A stretch of DNA of 64,000 nt from Thalassobaculum sp. OXR-137 (GTDB taxonomy: Bacteria; Pseudomonadota; Alphaproteobacteria; Thalassobaculales; Thalassobaculaceae): contig NZ_CP139715.1 of the NCBI RefSeq assembly GCF_034377285.1, positions 2,588,001 through 2,652,000 of the forward strand, in the 5' to 3' direction. Below the pieces are notes generated by a model. That model was not told the DNA's origin. It made no database searches and worked only from the letters and a program-made list of their open reading frames with translations. Within the stretch, counting starts at the first letter, position 1, and each line of letters begins with the position of its first letter. Positions 17,411 through 25,895 of this stretch are shown one piece after another. The translations under genes and the position numbers were made by a program.

Positions 17411-17740
17411 GTGGCCCAGGTCGATATCAGCATCAACGGCAAGTCGTACCGCATCGCCTGCGAGGACGGGCAGGAGAAGCGGCTGGGCGAGCTGGCCCAG
17501 ATGGTCGACGCCCATGTGGCCGACATGGTGGAGCAGGTCGGCCAGGTCGGCGACACCCGCCTGTTGGTGATGGCCAGCCTGCTGGTGGCCGACGAGCTCA
17601 TGGACCTGCGCGATGCCGCCAACGAGGTCGACGAGGGCGACGAGGAATTCTCGCCCAACGAGATCGAGGACATGTCGCTCGCCATGGAGAGCCTGGCCGA
17701 GCGGATCGAGCGGATCGCCGCCCGCATCGAAGGGGCCTGA
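17411..17740 (+). CDS. zapA: Cell division protein ZapA
   Basis: A 109-residue ZapA, which binds and bundles FtsZ filaments at midcell. The N-terminal globular part VDISINGKSYRIACEDGQEKRL and the following LAQMVDAHVADM segment are typical. The C-terminal part is a coiled coil (about 65-105). It probably starts with GTG at 17411. It is coupled to the DUF4164 gene upstream and followed by the 6S RNA, a conserved arrangement in many Proteobacteria. Confidence 0.88.
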   Translation: MAQVDISINGKSYRIACEDGQEKRLGELAQMVDAHVADMVEQVGQVGDTRLLVMASLLVADELMDLRDAANEVDEGDEEFSPNEIEDMSLAMESLAERIERIAARIEGA

Positions 17741-17795
17741 CCCGCGGCCTGCCGGGCCCGCGCAGCGACGCCGGCTCTCACTCCTACATCTTCGC

Positions 17796-17822
17796 TTGAA
17801 TTTAGCCGGCCCGGGGTTACGT
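17796..17822 (+). promoter_or_regulatory. Candidate 6S RNA promoter
   Basis: TTGAAT at 17796-17801 is a fair -35 box. A weak TTACGT lies at 17817-17822, with a short 15-base spacer. The predicted start, about 17828, coincides with the first base of the 6S closing stem. Confidence 0.35.
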
Positions 17823-17827
17823 TGGTG

Positions 17828-18004
17828 TCAGCGACGGGGCGGCGCGGTTTGTCAGGCCGCACTTTACCCCTGGGGCTATAATCTCTCTGAGGGAGCTGCC
17901 TCTTCCGGGACCGTGGTCTCGGAATCGCGGCGCCCACCTGCTATGCAGGCCACAGAGGGTATGCATATGCCAACGGCCGAGGCGGCTCCGTCGCGCTGAA
18001 TTTT
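17828..18004 (+). ncRNA. ssrS: 6S RNA (SsrS) candidate
   Basis: The 350 bases between zapA and the 5-formyl-THF cyclo-ligase gene hold no ORF but strong RNA structure. TCAGC+GACGGGGC (17828-17840) pairs with GCTCCGTC+GCTGA (17985-17999) as a long closing stem with a 2-base bulge. Just inside is TACCCCTGGGGCTATAATC, which resembles the CCCCTGAGCCGATA bubble strand of E. coli 6S. Inner hairpins include TTCCGGGAC/GTCTCGGAA and CCTGC/GCAGG. 6S RNA binds RNA polymerase-sigma-70 in stationary phase, mimicking an open promoter. Gene context matches known zapA-ssrS-ygfA loci. The ends are approximate. Confidence 0.72.
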
Positions 18005-18090
18005 CCTAGGGCATGTGCCCGGCCGGCCGCTCTGCCTCCGCGAGGCGCGGCACGCTGCGGAGTCCTTGTTCACCTGACCCTAGAGCGCCG

Positions 18091-18720
18091 ATGACCGACC
18101 TGTCCCCCGATGCCCCCGCCCTCGATACGCCGATCCTGGATCCGGAGGCGCTGAGCCGGGCCAAGGCCGACCTGCGCGAGCGCATGGCCCGGCAGCGTCA
18201 GGTGCTGGCGGCGGACGCGGCGGATGCGGCCCATCGGCTGGCGATGAACCTGTCGGCGGCCATCGCGCCGTCCTCCGGCACCATCGTGTCGGGCTACTGG
18301 CCGATGCGCGACGAGATCGACCCGCGTCCCTGCCTGACCGCCCTGTGGTCCGCCGGCTGCCGCATCGCCCTGCCGGTGGTGCCCGACGACAAGCAGGCGC
18401 TGATCTTCCGCGAATGGGAGCCGGACGAGGATCTGGTCCCCGGCCCCTACGGCACCTCGGAGCCCGGGCCGGAGGCGGAGGTGGTGTTCCCAACCCTGCT
18501 GCTGGTGCCGCTGCTCGCCTTCGACCGGCGCGGCCGGCGGCTCGGCTATGGCGGCGGCTATTACGACCGCACCCTCGTCGCCCTGCGCGAATGGCAGACC
18601 GTCCAGGCCATCGGCGTCGCCTATGCCGGCCAGGAGGTCGAGGCCGTCCCCGCCGGTGCGCATGACGCCCTGCTGAACGGGGTGGTCACGGAAAACGGCT
18701 TCATCGAAATCTCGGAGTAG
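18091..18720 (+). CDS. fau: 5-formyltetrahydrofolate cyclo-ligase
   Basis: A 209-residue enzyme that uses ATP to convert 5-formyl-THF to 5,10-methenyl-THF, recycling folate. The family core is visible: a basic N-terminal helix (AKADLRERMARQRQV), SGYWPMRDEIDPRP, VPLLAFDRRGRRLGYGGGYYDR and IGVAYAGQEV. The ATG at 18091 is preferred over an upstream start at 18013, which would reach into the 6S end. It is found after 6S RNA in many Proteobacteria (ygfA). The next gene follows after 3 bases. Confidence 0.9.
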   Translation: MTDLSPDAPALDTPILDPEALSRAKADLRERMARQRQVLAADAADAAHRLAMNLSAAIAPSSGTIVSGYWPMRDEIDPRPCLTALWSAGCRIALPVVPDDKQALIFREWEPDEDLVPGPYGTSEPGPEAEVVFPTLLLVPLLAFDRRGRRLGYGGGYYDRTLVALREWQTVQAIGVAYAGQEVEAVPAGAHDALLNGVVTENGFIEISE

Positions 18721-18723
18721 AGC

Positions 18724-19539
18724 GTGCGCCTGTTGTTTCTCGGCGACATCGTCGGACGGTCCGGCCGCGAGGCGGTCATTCATCATCTCCCCGCCCTGAT
18801 GCGGGACCTGAAGACCGACTTCGTGGTGGTCAACGGCGAGAACTCGGCCCATGGCTTCGGCATCACCGCGAAGATCTGCGGCGAGCTCTACGACGTCGGT
18901 GTCGACGTGATCACCACCGGCAACCATGTCTGGGACCAGCGCGAGATCCTCGACGCCATCACCGACGACAGCCGTCTGGTGCGCCCGATCAACTTCCCGC
19001 CGGGCACGCCGGGCAAGGGTGCGGTGGTGCACGAGACCCGCGACGGCCGCCGGGTGCTGGTGATCAACGCCATGTGCCGGCTGTTCATGGACCCGCTGGA
19101 CGACCCCTTCGCCGCGGTGGAGAAGGCGATCGACGGCATCGCGCTCGGCGGCGACGTGGACTTCATCCTGATCGACATCCACGGCGAAGCGACCAGCGAG
19201 AAGATGGCCTTCGGCCACGCCTTCGACGGCCGCGTGTCCCTGGTGGTCGGCACCCACACCCATGTGCCGACGGCCGACGTCATGGTGCTGGCCAACGGCA
19301 CGGCCTACCAGAGCGATGCCGGCATGTGCGGCGACTACGACAGCGTGATCGGGATGAAAAAGGAATACCCGGTCAAACGCTTCACCACCAAGCTGCCGAC
19401 CCCGCGCCTGGAAGCGGCCGACGGCGAGGCGACGGTCTGCGGCGTCTTCGTGGTGACCGACGACCGCACGGGCCTGGCGATCAGCGCCGAACCGGTGCGC
19501 GTCGGCGGGCTGTTGGCTGAGACGATGCCGGTGGGGTGA
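18724..19539 (+). CDS. YmdB-type metallophosphoesterase (TIGR00282)
   Basis: A 271-residue dimetal phosphoesterase. Metal ligands are visible in GDIVGRSGR, NGENSAHG, GNHVWDQ, DIHGEATSEK and GTHTHVPTAD, all in family order. The Bacillus subtilis member YmdB acts as a 2',3'-cyclic nucleotide phosphodiesterase, and the substrate in Alphaproteobacteria is not settled. It starts with GTG at 18724, 3 bases after the cyclo-ligase gene, so the two are co-transcribed. A palindromic repeat unit lies after it. Confidence 0.88.
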   Translation: MRLLFLGDIVGRSGREAVIHHLPALMRDLKTDFVVVNGENSAHGFGITAKICGELYDVGVDVITTGNHVWDQREILDAITDDSRLVRPINFPPGTPGKGAVVHETRDGRRVLVINAMCRLFMDPLDDPFAAVEKAIDGIALGGDVDFILIDIHGEATSEKMAFGHAFDGRVSLVVGTHTHVPTADVMVLANGTAYQSDAGMCGDYDSVIGMKKEYPVKRFTTKLPTPRLEAADGEATVCGVFVVTDDRTGLAISAEPVRVGGLLAETMPVG

Positions 19540-19607
19540 GGGGGCCCTCACACTCCGCCCCCGTGATCCCGATCTCGCTTCGGGAGCTCCCGCAATCCCC
19601 TCAACAC

Positions 19608-19720
19608 CGTCATCCCGGTTTGGCCCGGACCTGGTCCGGGGCAAGACCGGGACCGGGCTGTGCTGCCCGACTGGGTCCCGGCCGGTCCCCGGATCGGGTC
19701 CGGGGTCCGCCGGGATGACG
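19608..19720. repeat. Palindromic intergenic repeat (CGTCATCCCGG type)
   Basis: In the 334-base gene-free stretch 19540-19873 an element is bounded by CGTCATCCCGG (19608-19618) and its exact complement CCGGGATGACG (19710-19720). Inside are further imperfect palindromes built on GGTCCGGGGC and GGATCGGGTCCGGGG. CGTCATCCCGG-ended units of this kind are common dispersed REP-like repeats in Alphaproteobacteria. No transposase is encoded. It may also stop transcription after the phosphoesterase gene. The rest of the gap shows nothing clear beyond an AT-richer patch near 19810-19830 that may hold the yebC promoter. Confidence 0.7.
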
Positions 19721-19873
19721 GGGAGTAGAGGGAAGGCCCCCGCCTGTGCTACACCCCCGCGCGGCGCCGCGTCGGTGCCGGGGCGGTACGGCTGAAGCCG
19801 TGCGTCGAAACCCCACATCTGGTATAGAGAGACGATTCGCGCCACGAACGGTCGCGGACGGGAGCGTTTGGAA

Positions 19874-20623
19874 ATGGCCGGTCATTCCCAGTTCAAGAAC
19901 ATCATGTACCGCAAGGGCGCGCAGGATAAGAAGCGCGCCAAGATCTTCACCCGCCTGACCCGCGAGATTCAGGTCGCGGCGAAGACCGGCGGCGAGGATC
20001 CGGGCTCGAATCCCGCGCTGCGCAGCGCCATCGCCGCCGCGCGCAAGGAGAACATGCCCAAGGACAATATCGACCGCGCCATCAAGAAGGGCTCCGGCGG
20101 CGGCGACGACTCCAACTGGGAAGAGGTGCGCTACGAGGGCTACGGTCCCGGCGGCGTGGCCATGATCGTCGACGCGCTGACCGACAACCGCAACCGCACG
20201 GCTTCCGAAGTCCGCGCCGCCTTCTCCAAGTTCGGCGGCAACCTGGGGGAAACCAACTCGGTGTCCTTCATGTTCAACCGGGTCGGCCAGATCATCTATC
20301 CGGCGCAGGTCGGCAGCGCCGACGACGTGCTGGAGGCGGCGATCGAGGCCGGGGCCGAGAACGCCGAGAGCACCGAGGCGGAGCACGAGATCACCTGCCC
20401 GGTGGAGGACTTCAACACCGTGCGCGAGGCGCTGGAAGCCAAGCTGGGCGAGCCGCAATCGGCCGGGCTGACCTGGAAGCCGCTGAATACCGTGGCGGTG
20501 GACGAGGACCAGGCGGGCACGCTGATCAAGCTGTTCGACACCCTGGAAGACAATGACGACGTGCAGCAGGTGTCGGCCAATTTCGACATCGCCGACGACG
20601 TCATGGCGAAACTGTCCGCCTGA
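19874..20623 (+). CDS. yebC: YebC/PmpR (TACO1) family protein
   Basis: A 249-residue protein of the TACO1/YebC family. The hallmarks are [25 protein letters not shown] at the start, [18 protein letters not shown], and [13 protein letters not shown]. Members were long annotated as transcription regulators. More recent work on bacterial and mitochondrial homologues points to a role in translation, helping ribosomes through difficult sequences such as proline runs. The ATG at 19874 is the family start. It precedes ruvCAB, a widely conserved order. Confidence 0.93.
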   Translation: MAGHSQFKNIMYRKGAQDKKRAKIFTRLTREIQVAAKTGGEDPGSNPALRSAIAAARKENMPKDNIDRAIKKGSGGGDDSNWEEVRYEGYGPGGVAMIVDALTDNRNRTASEVRAAFSKFGGNLGETNSVSFMFNRVGQIIYPAQVGSADDVLEAAIEAGAENAESTEAEHEITCPVEDFNTVREALEAKLGEPQSAGLTWKPLNTVAVDEDQAGTLIKLFDTLEDNDDVQQVSANFDIADDVMAKLSA

Positions 20624-20642
20624 TCCCCCATCGGGTCCGCGT

Positions 20643-20669
20643 CCCGTTCCGGATCGCCTCCGGGACGGG
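20643..20669 (+). other. Stem-loop between yebC and ruvC
   Basis: CCCGTTCCGG (20643-20652) pairs with CCGGGACGGG (20660-20669) with one G-U pair and a 7-base loop. No U-run follows, so it is unlikely to be a strong terminator. It may be a processing or mRNA-stability hairpin in a yebC-ruvC transcript. Confidence 0.4.
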
Positions 20670-20711
20670 CGCCGGAAGTCGGGGGAGGGAGGCGGCATCA
20701 CGGAGACGCGC

Positions 20712-21314
20712 ATGCGGCTGATCGGGCTCGACCCCGGCCTCAGGAATACAGGATGGGGGGTGATCGAGACCGACGGCGTGCGCCTGCGTCACGTCGCCGA
20801 CGGCACCGTCCATTCGGACGGCCAGGCCGACATCGCCACCCGCCTCGTGCAGCTCTACGACGCAATCCTGGACCTCATCGACCGCTTCAAACCGGACGAG
20901 GCGGCGGTGGAGGAGACCTTCGTCAACCGCAACCCGGAAAGCACCCTGAAGCTCGGCCTCGCCCGAGGCGTCGTTCTGCTGGCGCCGGCCAAGGCGGGGC
21001 TGCGGGTCGCCGAATACGCGCCCAAACGGGTCAAGAAGGCGGTGGTCGGGACCGGCAACGCGGCCAAGGAGCAGGTGCAGGCGATGATCGCCACGCTGCT
21101 GCCGGGGGCAGTCATCAAGAGCCCGGACGCGGCCGACGCCCTCGCCGTGGCGGTCTGCCACGCCCATTACGTCCAGTCCCGCGCCTCATTCGGCCAGACG
21201 GCCGGGGTGGCGGCGCGCAAGACCGGATCCGTCACCGACATGGCCCCGGGGCTGGAGAAGGCGATCGCCGCCGCGCTCGCCAAGGAAGCGGCCGCCGGAG
21301 GAGGACGACGATGA
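20712..21314 (+). CDS. ruvC: Holliday junction resolvase RuvC
   Basis: A 200-residue endonuclease that cuts four-way junctions symmetrically. The four acidic active-site residues are recognisable: Asp7 in [16 protein letters not shown], Glu in [11 protein letters not shown], and the pair in [16 protein letters not shown]. The ATG at 20712 is the family start. A Lys/Ala-rich C-terminal tail (about 170-200) adds to the usual length. Its TGA overlaps the ruvA ATG (ATGA), so ruvC, ruvA and ruvB are coupled. Confidence 0.96.
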   Translation: MRLIGLDPGLRNTGWGVIETDGVRLRHVADGTVHSDGQADIATRLVQLYDAILDLIDRFKPDEAAVEETFVNRNPESTLKLGLARGVVLLAPAKAGLRVAEYAPKRVKKAVVGTGNAAKEQVQAMIATLLPGAVIKSPDAADALAVAVCHAHYVQSRASFGQTAGVAARKTGSVTDMAPGLEKAIAAALAKEAAAGGGRR

Positions 21315-21934
21315 TCTCGCGCCTGAAGGGCATTCTCGACGGTATCGGCGACGGTCAGGCGGTGATCGACGTCAACGGCGTCGGCTACCTGATCTTCTGC
21401 TCCGGTCGCACGCTGAGCGCGTTGGGGGCGATCGGCGACGCCGTGAAGGTCGAGATCGAGACCCATGTCCGCGAAGACCACATACACCTGTACGGCTTCT
21501 CCAGCGGCTCGGAGAAGGCGGCGTTCCGGATGCTGCAGACGGTGCAGGGGGTGGGCGCCAAGCACGCCCTGTCGATCCTGACCGTGCTGTCGCCTGACGA
21601 GCTGTTCACCGCCATCGCCGCCCAGGACCGCACGCTGCTGACCCGGGCCGACGGCGTCGGCCCGAAGCTGGGGACCCGGATCGTCAACGAGCTGAAGGAC
21701 AAGACCGTCAACGTGGCGCTGGGAATCGCCGCCGACGCGCCGGCGGCGGCGCGGACGGCTGCGGTCAAGGCGGCCGGGGGCGATACGCTCGCCGACGCGG
21801 TCTCCGCCCTGGTCAATCTCGGCTACGGCCGGGCCGAGGCCTATGGCGCTGTGCAGGCCGCCCAGTCCGCACTCGGCCCTGACGCGGCCCTCGACCGGCT
21901 GATCACCGGCGGGCTGAAGGAGCTGGCCGGGTGA
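21311..21934 (+). CDS. ruvA: Holliday junction branch migration protein RuvA
   Basis: A 207-residue junction-binding subunit that forms a tetramer on the four-way junction and loads RuvB. The N-terminal OB domain ([28 protein letters not shown]), the two helix-hairpin-helix motifs around [16 protein letters not shown] and [16 protein letters not shown], and the mobile C-terminal domain ([16 protein letters not shown]) are all present. The ATG at 21311 overlaps ruvC by four bases, and ruvB's GTG overlaps its end by four. Confidence 0.96.
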   Translation: MISRLKGILDGIGDGQAVIDVNGVGYLIFCSGRTLSALGAIGDAVKVEIETHVREDHIHLYGFSSGSEKAAFRMLQTVQGVGAKHALSILTVLSPDELFTAIAAQDRTLLTRADGVGPKLGTRIVNELKDKTVNVALGIAADAPAAARTAAVKAAGGDTLADAVSALVNLGYGRAEAYGAVQAAQSALGPDAALDRLITGGLKELAG

Positions 21935-23004
21935 GCGGGGAGTGGGACGACGAGACGGCGGAGGGTGACCGTCTCATCGACGGTGAGCGCCGGCCCGAGG
22001 ATATGGGCGAGACCACCCTGCGCCCGCAGACCCTGGACGACTTCACCGGCCAGAAGAAGGTCCGCGAGAACCTGAAGGTCTTCATCGACGCCGCCCGCGG
22101 CCGGGGCGAGGCGCTGGACCATGTGCTGCTGTTCGGTCCCCCGGGCCTGGGCAAGACCACGCTGGCGCAGATCGTGGCGCGCGAGCTCGGCGTGAACTTC
22201 CGCGCGACCTCCGGCCCGGTGATCGCCAGGGCGGGAGATCTGGCGGCGCTGCTGACCAACCTTCAGCCGCGCGATGTCTTGTTTATTGACGAAATACACC
22301 GCCTTAATCCTGCCGTAGAGGAAGTGCTGTATCCCGCTATGGAGGACTTTCAGCTTGACCTCATTATTGGCGAAGGCCCGGCGGCGCGATCGATCAGGAT
22401 CGATCTGGCACCGTTCACGCTTGTCGCCGCGACGACCCGGTCGGGGCTGATCACCACGCCGCTGCGCGAGCGCTTCGGAATCCCCCTGCGCCTGCAGTTC
22501 TACGAGCCGGAGGAACTGACCCGGATCGTCAAGCGCGGCGCCGACCTGCTGTCCTTCGGCCTGACCGAGGACGGGGCCGGCGAGATCGCGCGGCGCGCCC
22601 GCGGGACCCCGCGCGTGGCCGGCCGGCTGCTGCGCCGGGTCCGCGACTTCGCCACGGTTGCCGGTAAACAGGTGGTGGACGCGATCCTCGCCGATGCCGC
22701 CCTGACCCGGCTCGACATCGACAAGCGCGGGCTGGACGCCATGGACCGGCGCTACATGGGCTGCATCGCCGAGAACTACGGCGGCGGGCCTGTCGGGGCG
22801 GAGACCCTCGGGGCCGCGCTCGGCGAACAGCGCGACGTCATCGAAGAGGTCATCGAGCCCTATCTGATGCAGCAGGGCCTGATCCAGCGCACCCCGCGCG
22901 GTCGTATCCTGTCGGCGGCGGGCTGGCGCTATCTCGGCCTGACGCCGCCGAAATCCGTCGACACCCAGCTCGATCTGCTCGGCCAAGGGGAGGACGATGT
23001 CTGA
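21931..23004 (+). CDS. ruvB: Holliday junction DNA helicase RuvB
   Basis: A 357-residue AAA+ motor. It shows Walker [10 protein letters not shown] (from about residue 69), Walker [10 protein letters not shown], the sensor ATTRSG, the arginine-finger region and a C-terminal winged helix with [18 protein letters not shown]. The start is GTG at 21931. Codons 117-149 (22279-22377), covering Walker B, use AT-ending codons far more than the rest of the gene. The protein sequence there is normal. Confidence 0.97.
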   Translation: MSGEWDDETAEGDRLIDGERRPEDMGETTLRPQTLDDFTGQKKVRENLKVFIDAARGRGEALDHVLLFGPPGLGKTTLAQIVARELGVNFRATSGPVIARAGDLAALLTNLQPRDVLFIDEIHRLNPAVEEVLYPAMEDFQLDLIIGEGPAARSIRIDLAPFTLVAATTRSGLITTPLRERFGIPLRLQFYEPEELTRIVKRGADLLSFGLTEDGAGEIARRARGTPRVAGRLLRRVRDFATVAGKQVVDAILADAALTRLDIDKRGLDAMDRRYMGCIAENYGGGPVGAETLGAALGEQRDVIEEVIEPYLMQQGLIQRTPRGRILSAAGWRYLGLTPPKSVDTQLDLLGQGEDDV

Positions 23005-23413
23005 ACCCTTTCGCTTCCCCGTGCGTGTCTACTACGAGGACACGGATGCGGGCGGGGTGGTCTACCACGCCAATTACCTGCGGTACGCCGAACGGGCGCG
23101 CACGGAATTTCTGCGGGCGCGGGGGGTCGAACAGCGGGAGATGCGGGAGGCGGAGGACTTCGCCTTCGTGGTCCGGCGCTGCACGGTGGATTACCGGGCG
23201 CCGGCGGTTCTCGACGATGCGCTGGAGGTGATCACCCGCATAACCGGGGTCCGCGGCGCCGCGCTCGAAGCGGTGCAGGAGGTCGTCCGCCAGGGCGAGT
23301 CCGATCCGCTGGTGGTGATGGATCTGGTGATTGCCGGGGTGAATGGGCGGGGTCGGCCGGTACGGCTGCCTCAGAAGATACGGGATCTGGTCGGCGGCTC
23401 CGCCCCGGCCTGA
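22997..23413 (+). CDS. ybgC: Tol-Pal-associated acyl-CoA thioesterase YbgC
   Basis: A 138-residue hot-dog fold thioesterase of the YbgC/FadM type. The active-site region [26 protein letters not shown] contains the conserved Asp and the HANYL motif. It acts on short-chain or ACP-linked acyl groups and is the customary first gene of tol-pal operons, although it is not needed for Tol function in E. coli. It overlaps the ruvB end by 8 bases, joining the ruv and tol blocks. Confidence 0.92.
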   Translation: MSEPFRFPVRVYYEDTDAGGVVYHANYLRYAERARTEFLRARGVEQREMREAEDFAFVVRRCTVDYRAPAVLDDALEVITRITGVRGAALEAVQEVVRQGESDPLVVMDLVIAGVNGRGRPVRLPQKIRDLVGGSAPA

Positions 23414-23472
23414 GTGTTTGGACGACAGGCCGGCGGCAACGCGCCCGGGCGGCTACGAGGAAGAGGAAGTCG

Positions 23473-24252
23473 ATGCAGCAACTTGCACAAGCGGTGGTCG
23501 ATACGACCCAGAGTGCGGCCCCGGGTCTGGCTTCGCCGGGACTGGCGGCGCCCGCCGTGGCGATGTCCCACGAGCTCAGCATGTGGGGCCTGTTCATGCA
23601 GGCCGACACCGTGGTCAAGATCGTGATGCTGCTCCTCATCCTGGCTTCGGTCTGGAGCTGGGCGATCATCTTCGAAAAGATCATGAAGATGCGTCGGATG
23701 CGGCGCCGGGCGGACGAATTCGAGGATGCATTCTGGTCCGGCGGGTCGCTGGAGGATCTGTACGACCGTATGGGCAGCCATCCGGCCGACCCGATGTCGT
23801 CGATCTTCTCCTCGGCCATGCGGGAATGGCGCCGCTCGGCCGCCAAGGGCCTGACCCAGCGCTCCAACGAGCTGCGGGCCAGCCTGCGCGAGCGGCTCGA
23901 CCAGATCATGACCCTGACCATAAACCGGGAGATGGAGGCGCTGGAGAAGCGCATGACCTTCCTGGCCTCGGTCGGCTCCACGGCCCCCTTCGTCGGTCTG
24001 TTCGGCACCGTGTGGGGTATCATGAATAGCTTCCAGGCCATTGCCGCCTCGAAGAACACTAGCCTCGCCGTCGTGGCGCCGGGCATCGCGGAGGCGCTGT
24101 TCGCCACCGCGCTGGGTCTGGTCGCCGCCATTCCGGCGGTCGTCGCCTACAACAAGCTGTCCAGCGACCTCGGCCGCTACTCCGGCCGGCTGGAAGGGTT
24201 CGCCACCGAGTTCGGGTCGATCCTGTCGCGACAGCTGGACGAGGGACGCTGA
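23473..24252 (+). CDS. tolQ: Tol-Pal system protein TolQ
   Basis: A 259-residue inner-membrane channel subunit of the proton-driven Tol-Pal machine. Three membrane segments are visible: about 48-68 (VKIVMLLLILASVWSWAIIF), about 160-185 (LASVGSTAPFVGLFGTVWGIM) and about 205-230 (EALFATALGLVAAIPAVVAY). The ribosome site GAGGAAGAG precedes the ATG at 23473. With TolR it powers TolA, keeping the outer membrane attached during division. Confidence 0.96.
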   Translation: MQQLAQAVVDTTQSAAPGLASPGLAAPAVAMSHELSMWGLFMQADTVVKIVMLLLILASVWSWAIIFEKIMKMRRMRRRADEFEDAFWSGGSLEDLYDRMGSHPADPMSSIFSSAMREWRRSAAKGLTQRSNELRASLRERLDQIMTLTINREMEALEKRMTFLASVGSTAPFVGLFGTVWGIMNSFQAIAASKNTSLAVVAPGIAEALFATALGLVAAIPAVVAYNKLSSDLGRYSGRLEGFATEFGSILSRQLDEGR

Positions 24253-24255
24253 GAC

Positions 24256-24711
24256 GTGGCCGGCGGACTCATCAAACGGGGAACCGGTCACGGCAGAGGG
24301 CGTCGTCGGAACCCGCCGCTGAGCGAGATCAACGTCACGCCGTTCGTCGACGTGATGCTCGTGCTGCTGATCGTCTTCATGGTCACCGCACCGCTGCTGA
24401 CCGTGGGCGTGCCGGTCGACCTGCCGAAGACCAAGGCGGCCCAGCTCACCGACGAGGTGGAGCCGCTGGTGGTTACCGTGCGGGCGGACGGCAGCCTGTT
24501 CCTGCAGGAAAGCGCCATCGGGCGGGACGAACTGGTCCCGAAACTGCTCGCGGTGGCGGGTGCCAATCCCGAACTCAGAATTTTCGTCCGGGGCGACAAG
24601 TCTATCGCCTACGGGTCGGTCATGGAGGTCATGGGCCAGATCAGCTCGGCCGGGTTCACCCGGGTGGCGCTCCTGGCGGAGCTTCCGGAGGAGTCGGCGG
24701 GCACCAACTGA
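24256..24711 (+). CDS. tolR: Tol-Pal system protein TolR
   Basis: A 151-residue ExbD/TolR protein with one membrane segment (about 30-50). The essential proton-binding Asp is in INVTPFVDVMLVLLIVFMV. A basic N-terminal tail (KRGTGHGRGRRRNPP) faces the cytoplasm and the rest is a periplasmic domain. It probably starts with GTG at 24256, 3 bases after tolQ. Confidence 0.95.
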   Translation: MAGGLIKRGTGHGRGRRRNPPLSEINVTPFVDVMLVLLIVFMVTAPLLTVGVPVDLPKTKAAQLTDEVEPLVVTVRADGSLFLQESAIGRDELVPKLLAVAGANPELRIFVRGDKSIAYGSVMEVMGQISSAGFTRVALLAELPEESAGTN

Positions 24712-24788
24712 GGGTGCCTCTGGATCCCGTGCAGGGACCCGGAGAGCCGCGGTGGTGATGGCCCAATGAGGAGCGTGACGAGCGAACA

Positions 24789-25895
24789 ATGAACGTGGCT
24801 CTGGTCATTTCGATTCTGATGCACGCCGGGGTGCTGGCGCTGGCCGTTTTCGGTCTGCCGATGCTTGCCCGCGACGAGCCGATCGAAAACCGCCTGGTGG
24901 TCGTTGACGTGGTCACCGTCGCGGAAGTCACGAACGCGCCGCCGCCGGCCGAAACCACCAAGCCGGACAACACCCCGCCGCCGCCGCCCACGGCCGCGGC
25001 CCAGCCAGACCGCACGCCGCCGCCACCCCCTCCGCCTCCCGCAGCCAGGCCGGCACCGCCGCCGCCTGCCCAGAAGGAGGCCGCCAAGCCGACTCCGCCG
25101 CCGCCGGCCAAGGTCGCCGAGGCGTCCCCGCCGCCCGAGCCGGCCCCGCCCGTCAAGGCGGAGCCCGTGCCCGTGCCGGCCAAGAAGCCGGAGCCGCCGA
25201 AGCCCGAGCCGGAGAAGCCGGAGCCGGTGCCGGTGGAGAAGCCGAAGCCGGACGTCGTCAAACCGGAAATTCCGAAGCCGGAGACGCCGAAGCCGGAGGC
25301 GCCCGAGGCGGCCAAGGTCGAGCGCGTCGAGGACGAAGCGCCCGCCCCGGTGCCCGTGGCCCGGCCGAAGCCGCCCGAGCGTCCCAAGCAGGTCGCCGAG
25401 AAGGAGGCGCCGAAGACGCCCGAGAAGAAGGAGCCGGAGAAGAAGGACGACTTCATGAACGTCCTGAAGACGGTTCAGAAGCTGAAGAAGGACGCGCCCA
25501 AGCCGGCGGCCGAATCGAAGCCGTCGCCGGTGCCCGACGCCGACACCACGGCGCGCAACTCCAGTTTCGATCCGAGCCAGAAGCTCTCGGTGTCGGAGAT
25601 GGACGCGATCCGCCAGCAGATCAGCAGCTGCTGGCTGGTGCCGGCCGGCGCGAAGAACGCCGCCGATCTCGTGGTCGAGATCGAGGTCACGATGAATCCC
25701 GACCGCACGGTGCGGTCCTACAAGGTGGTGGATTCCGCACGGATGCAAAGCGATCCGTTCTTCCGCTCCGCCGCCGAGTCCGCCATGCGGGCGCTGAAAT
25801 CGCCGAACTGTTCCCCGCTGCAACTTCCGCCGGAGAAGTACGACACATGGAAAAACTTCACGATCACCTTCGATCCGAAGGACATGCTGTCATGA
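24789..25895 (+). CDS. tolA: Tol-Pal system protein TolA
   Basis: A 368-residue energy-transducing protein with one N-terminal membrane helix (about 5-25). A very long Pro/Lys/Glu-rich rod (about 50-240) with many PP and EKPEP runs spans the periplasm. A C-terminal TolA/TonB-like domain (about 265-368) contains [21 protein letters not shown] in two parts around the conserved Cys-Trp. Unlike E. coli TolA, the rod is proline-rich rather than alanine-rich helical. Such runs are targets for EF-P, which is encoded nearby. The end overlaps tolB by four bases. Confidence 0.9.
   Translation: MNVALVISILMHAGVLALAVFGLPMLARDEPIENRLVVVDVVTVAEVTNAPPPAETTKPDNTPPPPPTAAAQPDRTPPPPPPPPAARPAPPPPAQKEAAKPTPPPPAKVAEASPPPEPAPPVKAEPVPVPAKKPEPPKPEPEKPEPVPVEKPKPDVVKPEIPKPETPKPEAPEAAKVERVEDEAPAPVPVARPKPPERPKQVAEKEAPKTPEKKEPEKKDDFMNVLKTVQKLKKDAPKPAAESKPSPVPDADTTARNSSFDPSQKLSVSEMDAIRQQISSCWLVPAGAKNAADLVVEIEVTMNPDRTVRSYKVVDSARMQSDPFFRSAAESAMRALKSPNCSPLQLPPEKYDTWKNFTITFDPKDMLS

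Noticed and set aside
17877-17882. TATAAT at 17877-17882 as the -10 box of the 6S or cyclo-ligase promoter
   Set aside because: The nearest -35-like TTGTCA is 22 bases away, and the hexamer falls within the bubble strand of the proposed 6S RNA, which is itself promoter-like.
19608-19720. Insertion sequence remnant or CRISPR-like array
   Set aside because: No transposase fragment, no target duplication and no regularly spaced direct repeats; only nested palindromes.
24960-25470. Proline/lysine/glutamate runs in tolA as a tandem-repeat expansion or frameshift
   Set aside because: The pattern is a normal extended TolA rod; the frame is open and both ends are conserved TolA sequence.
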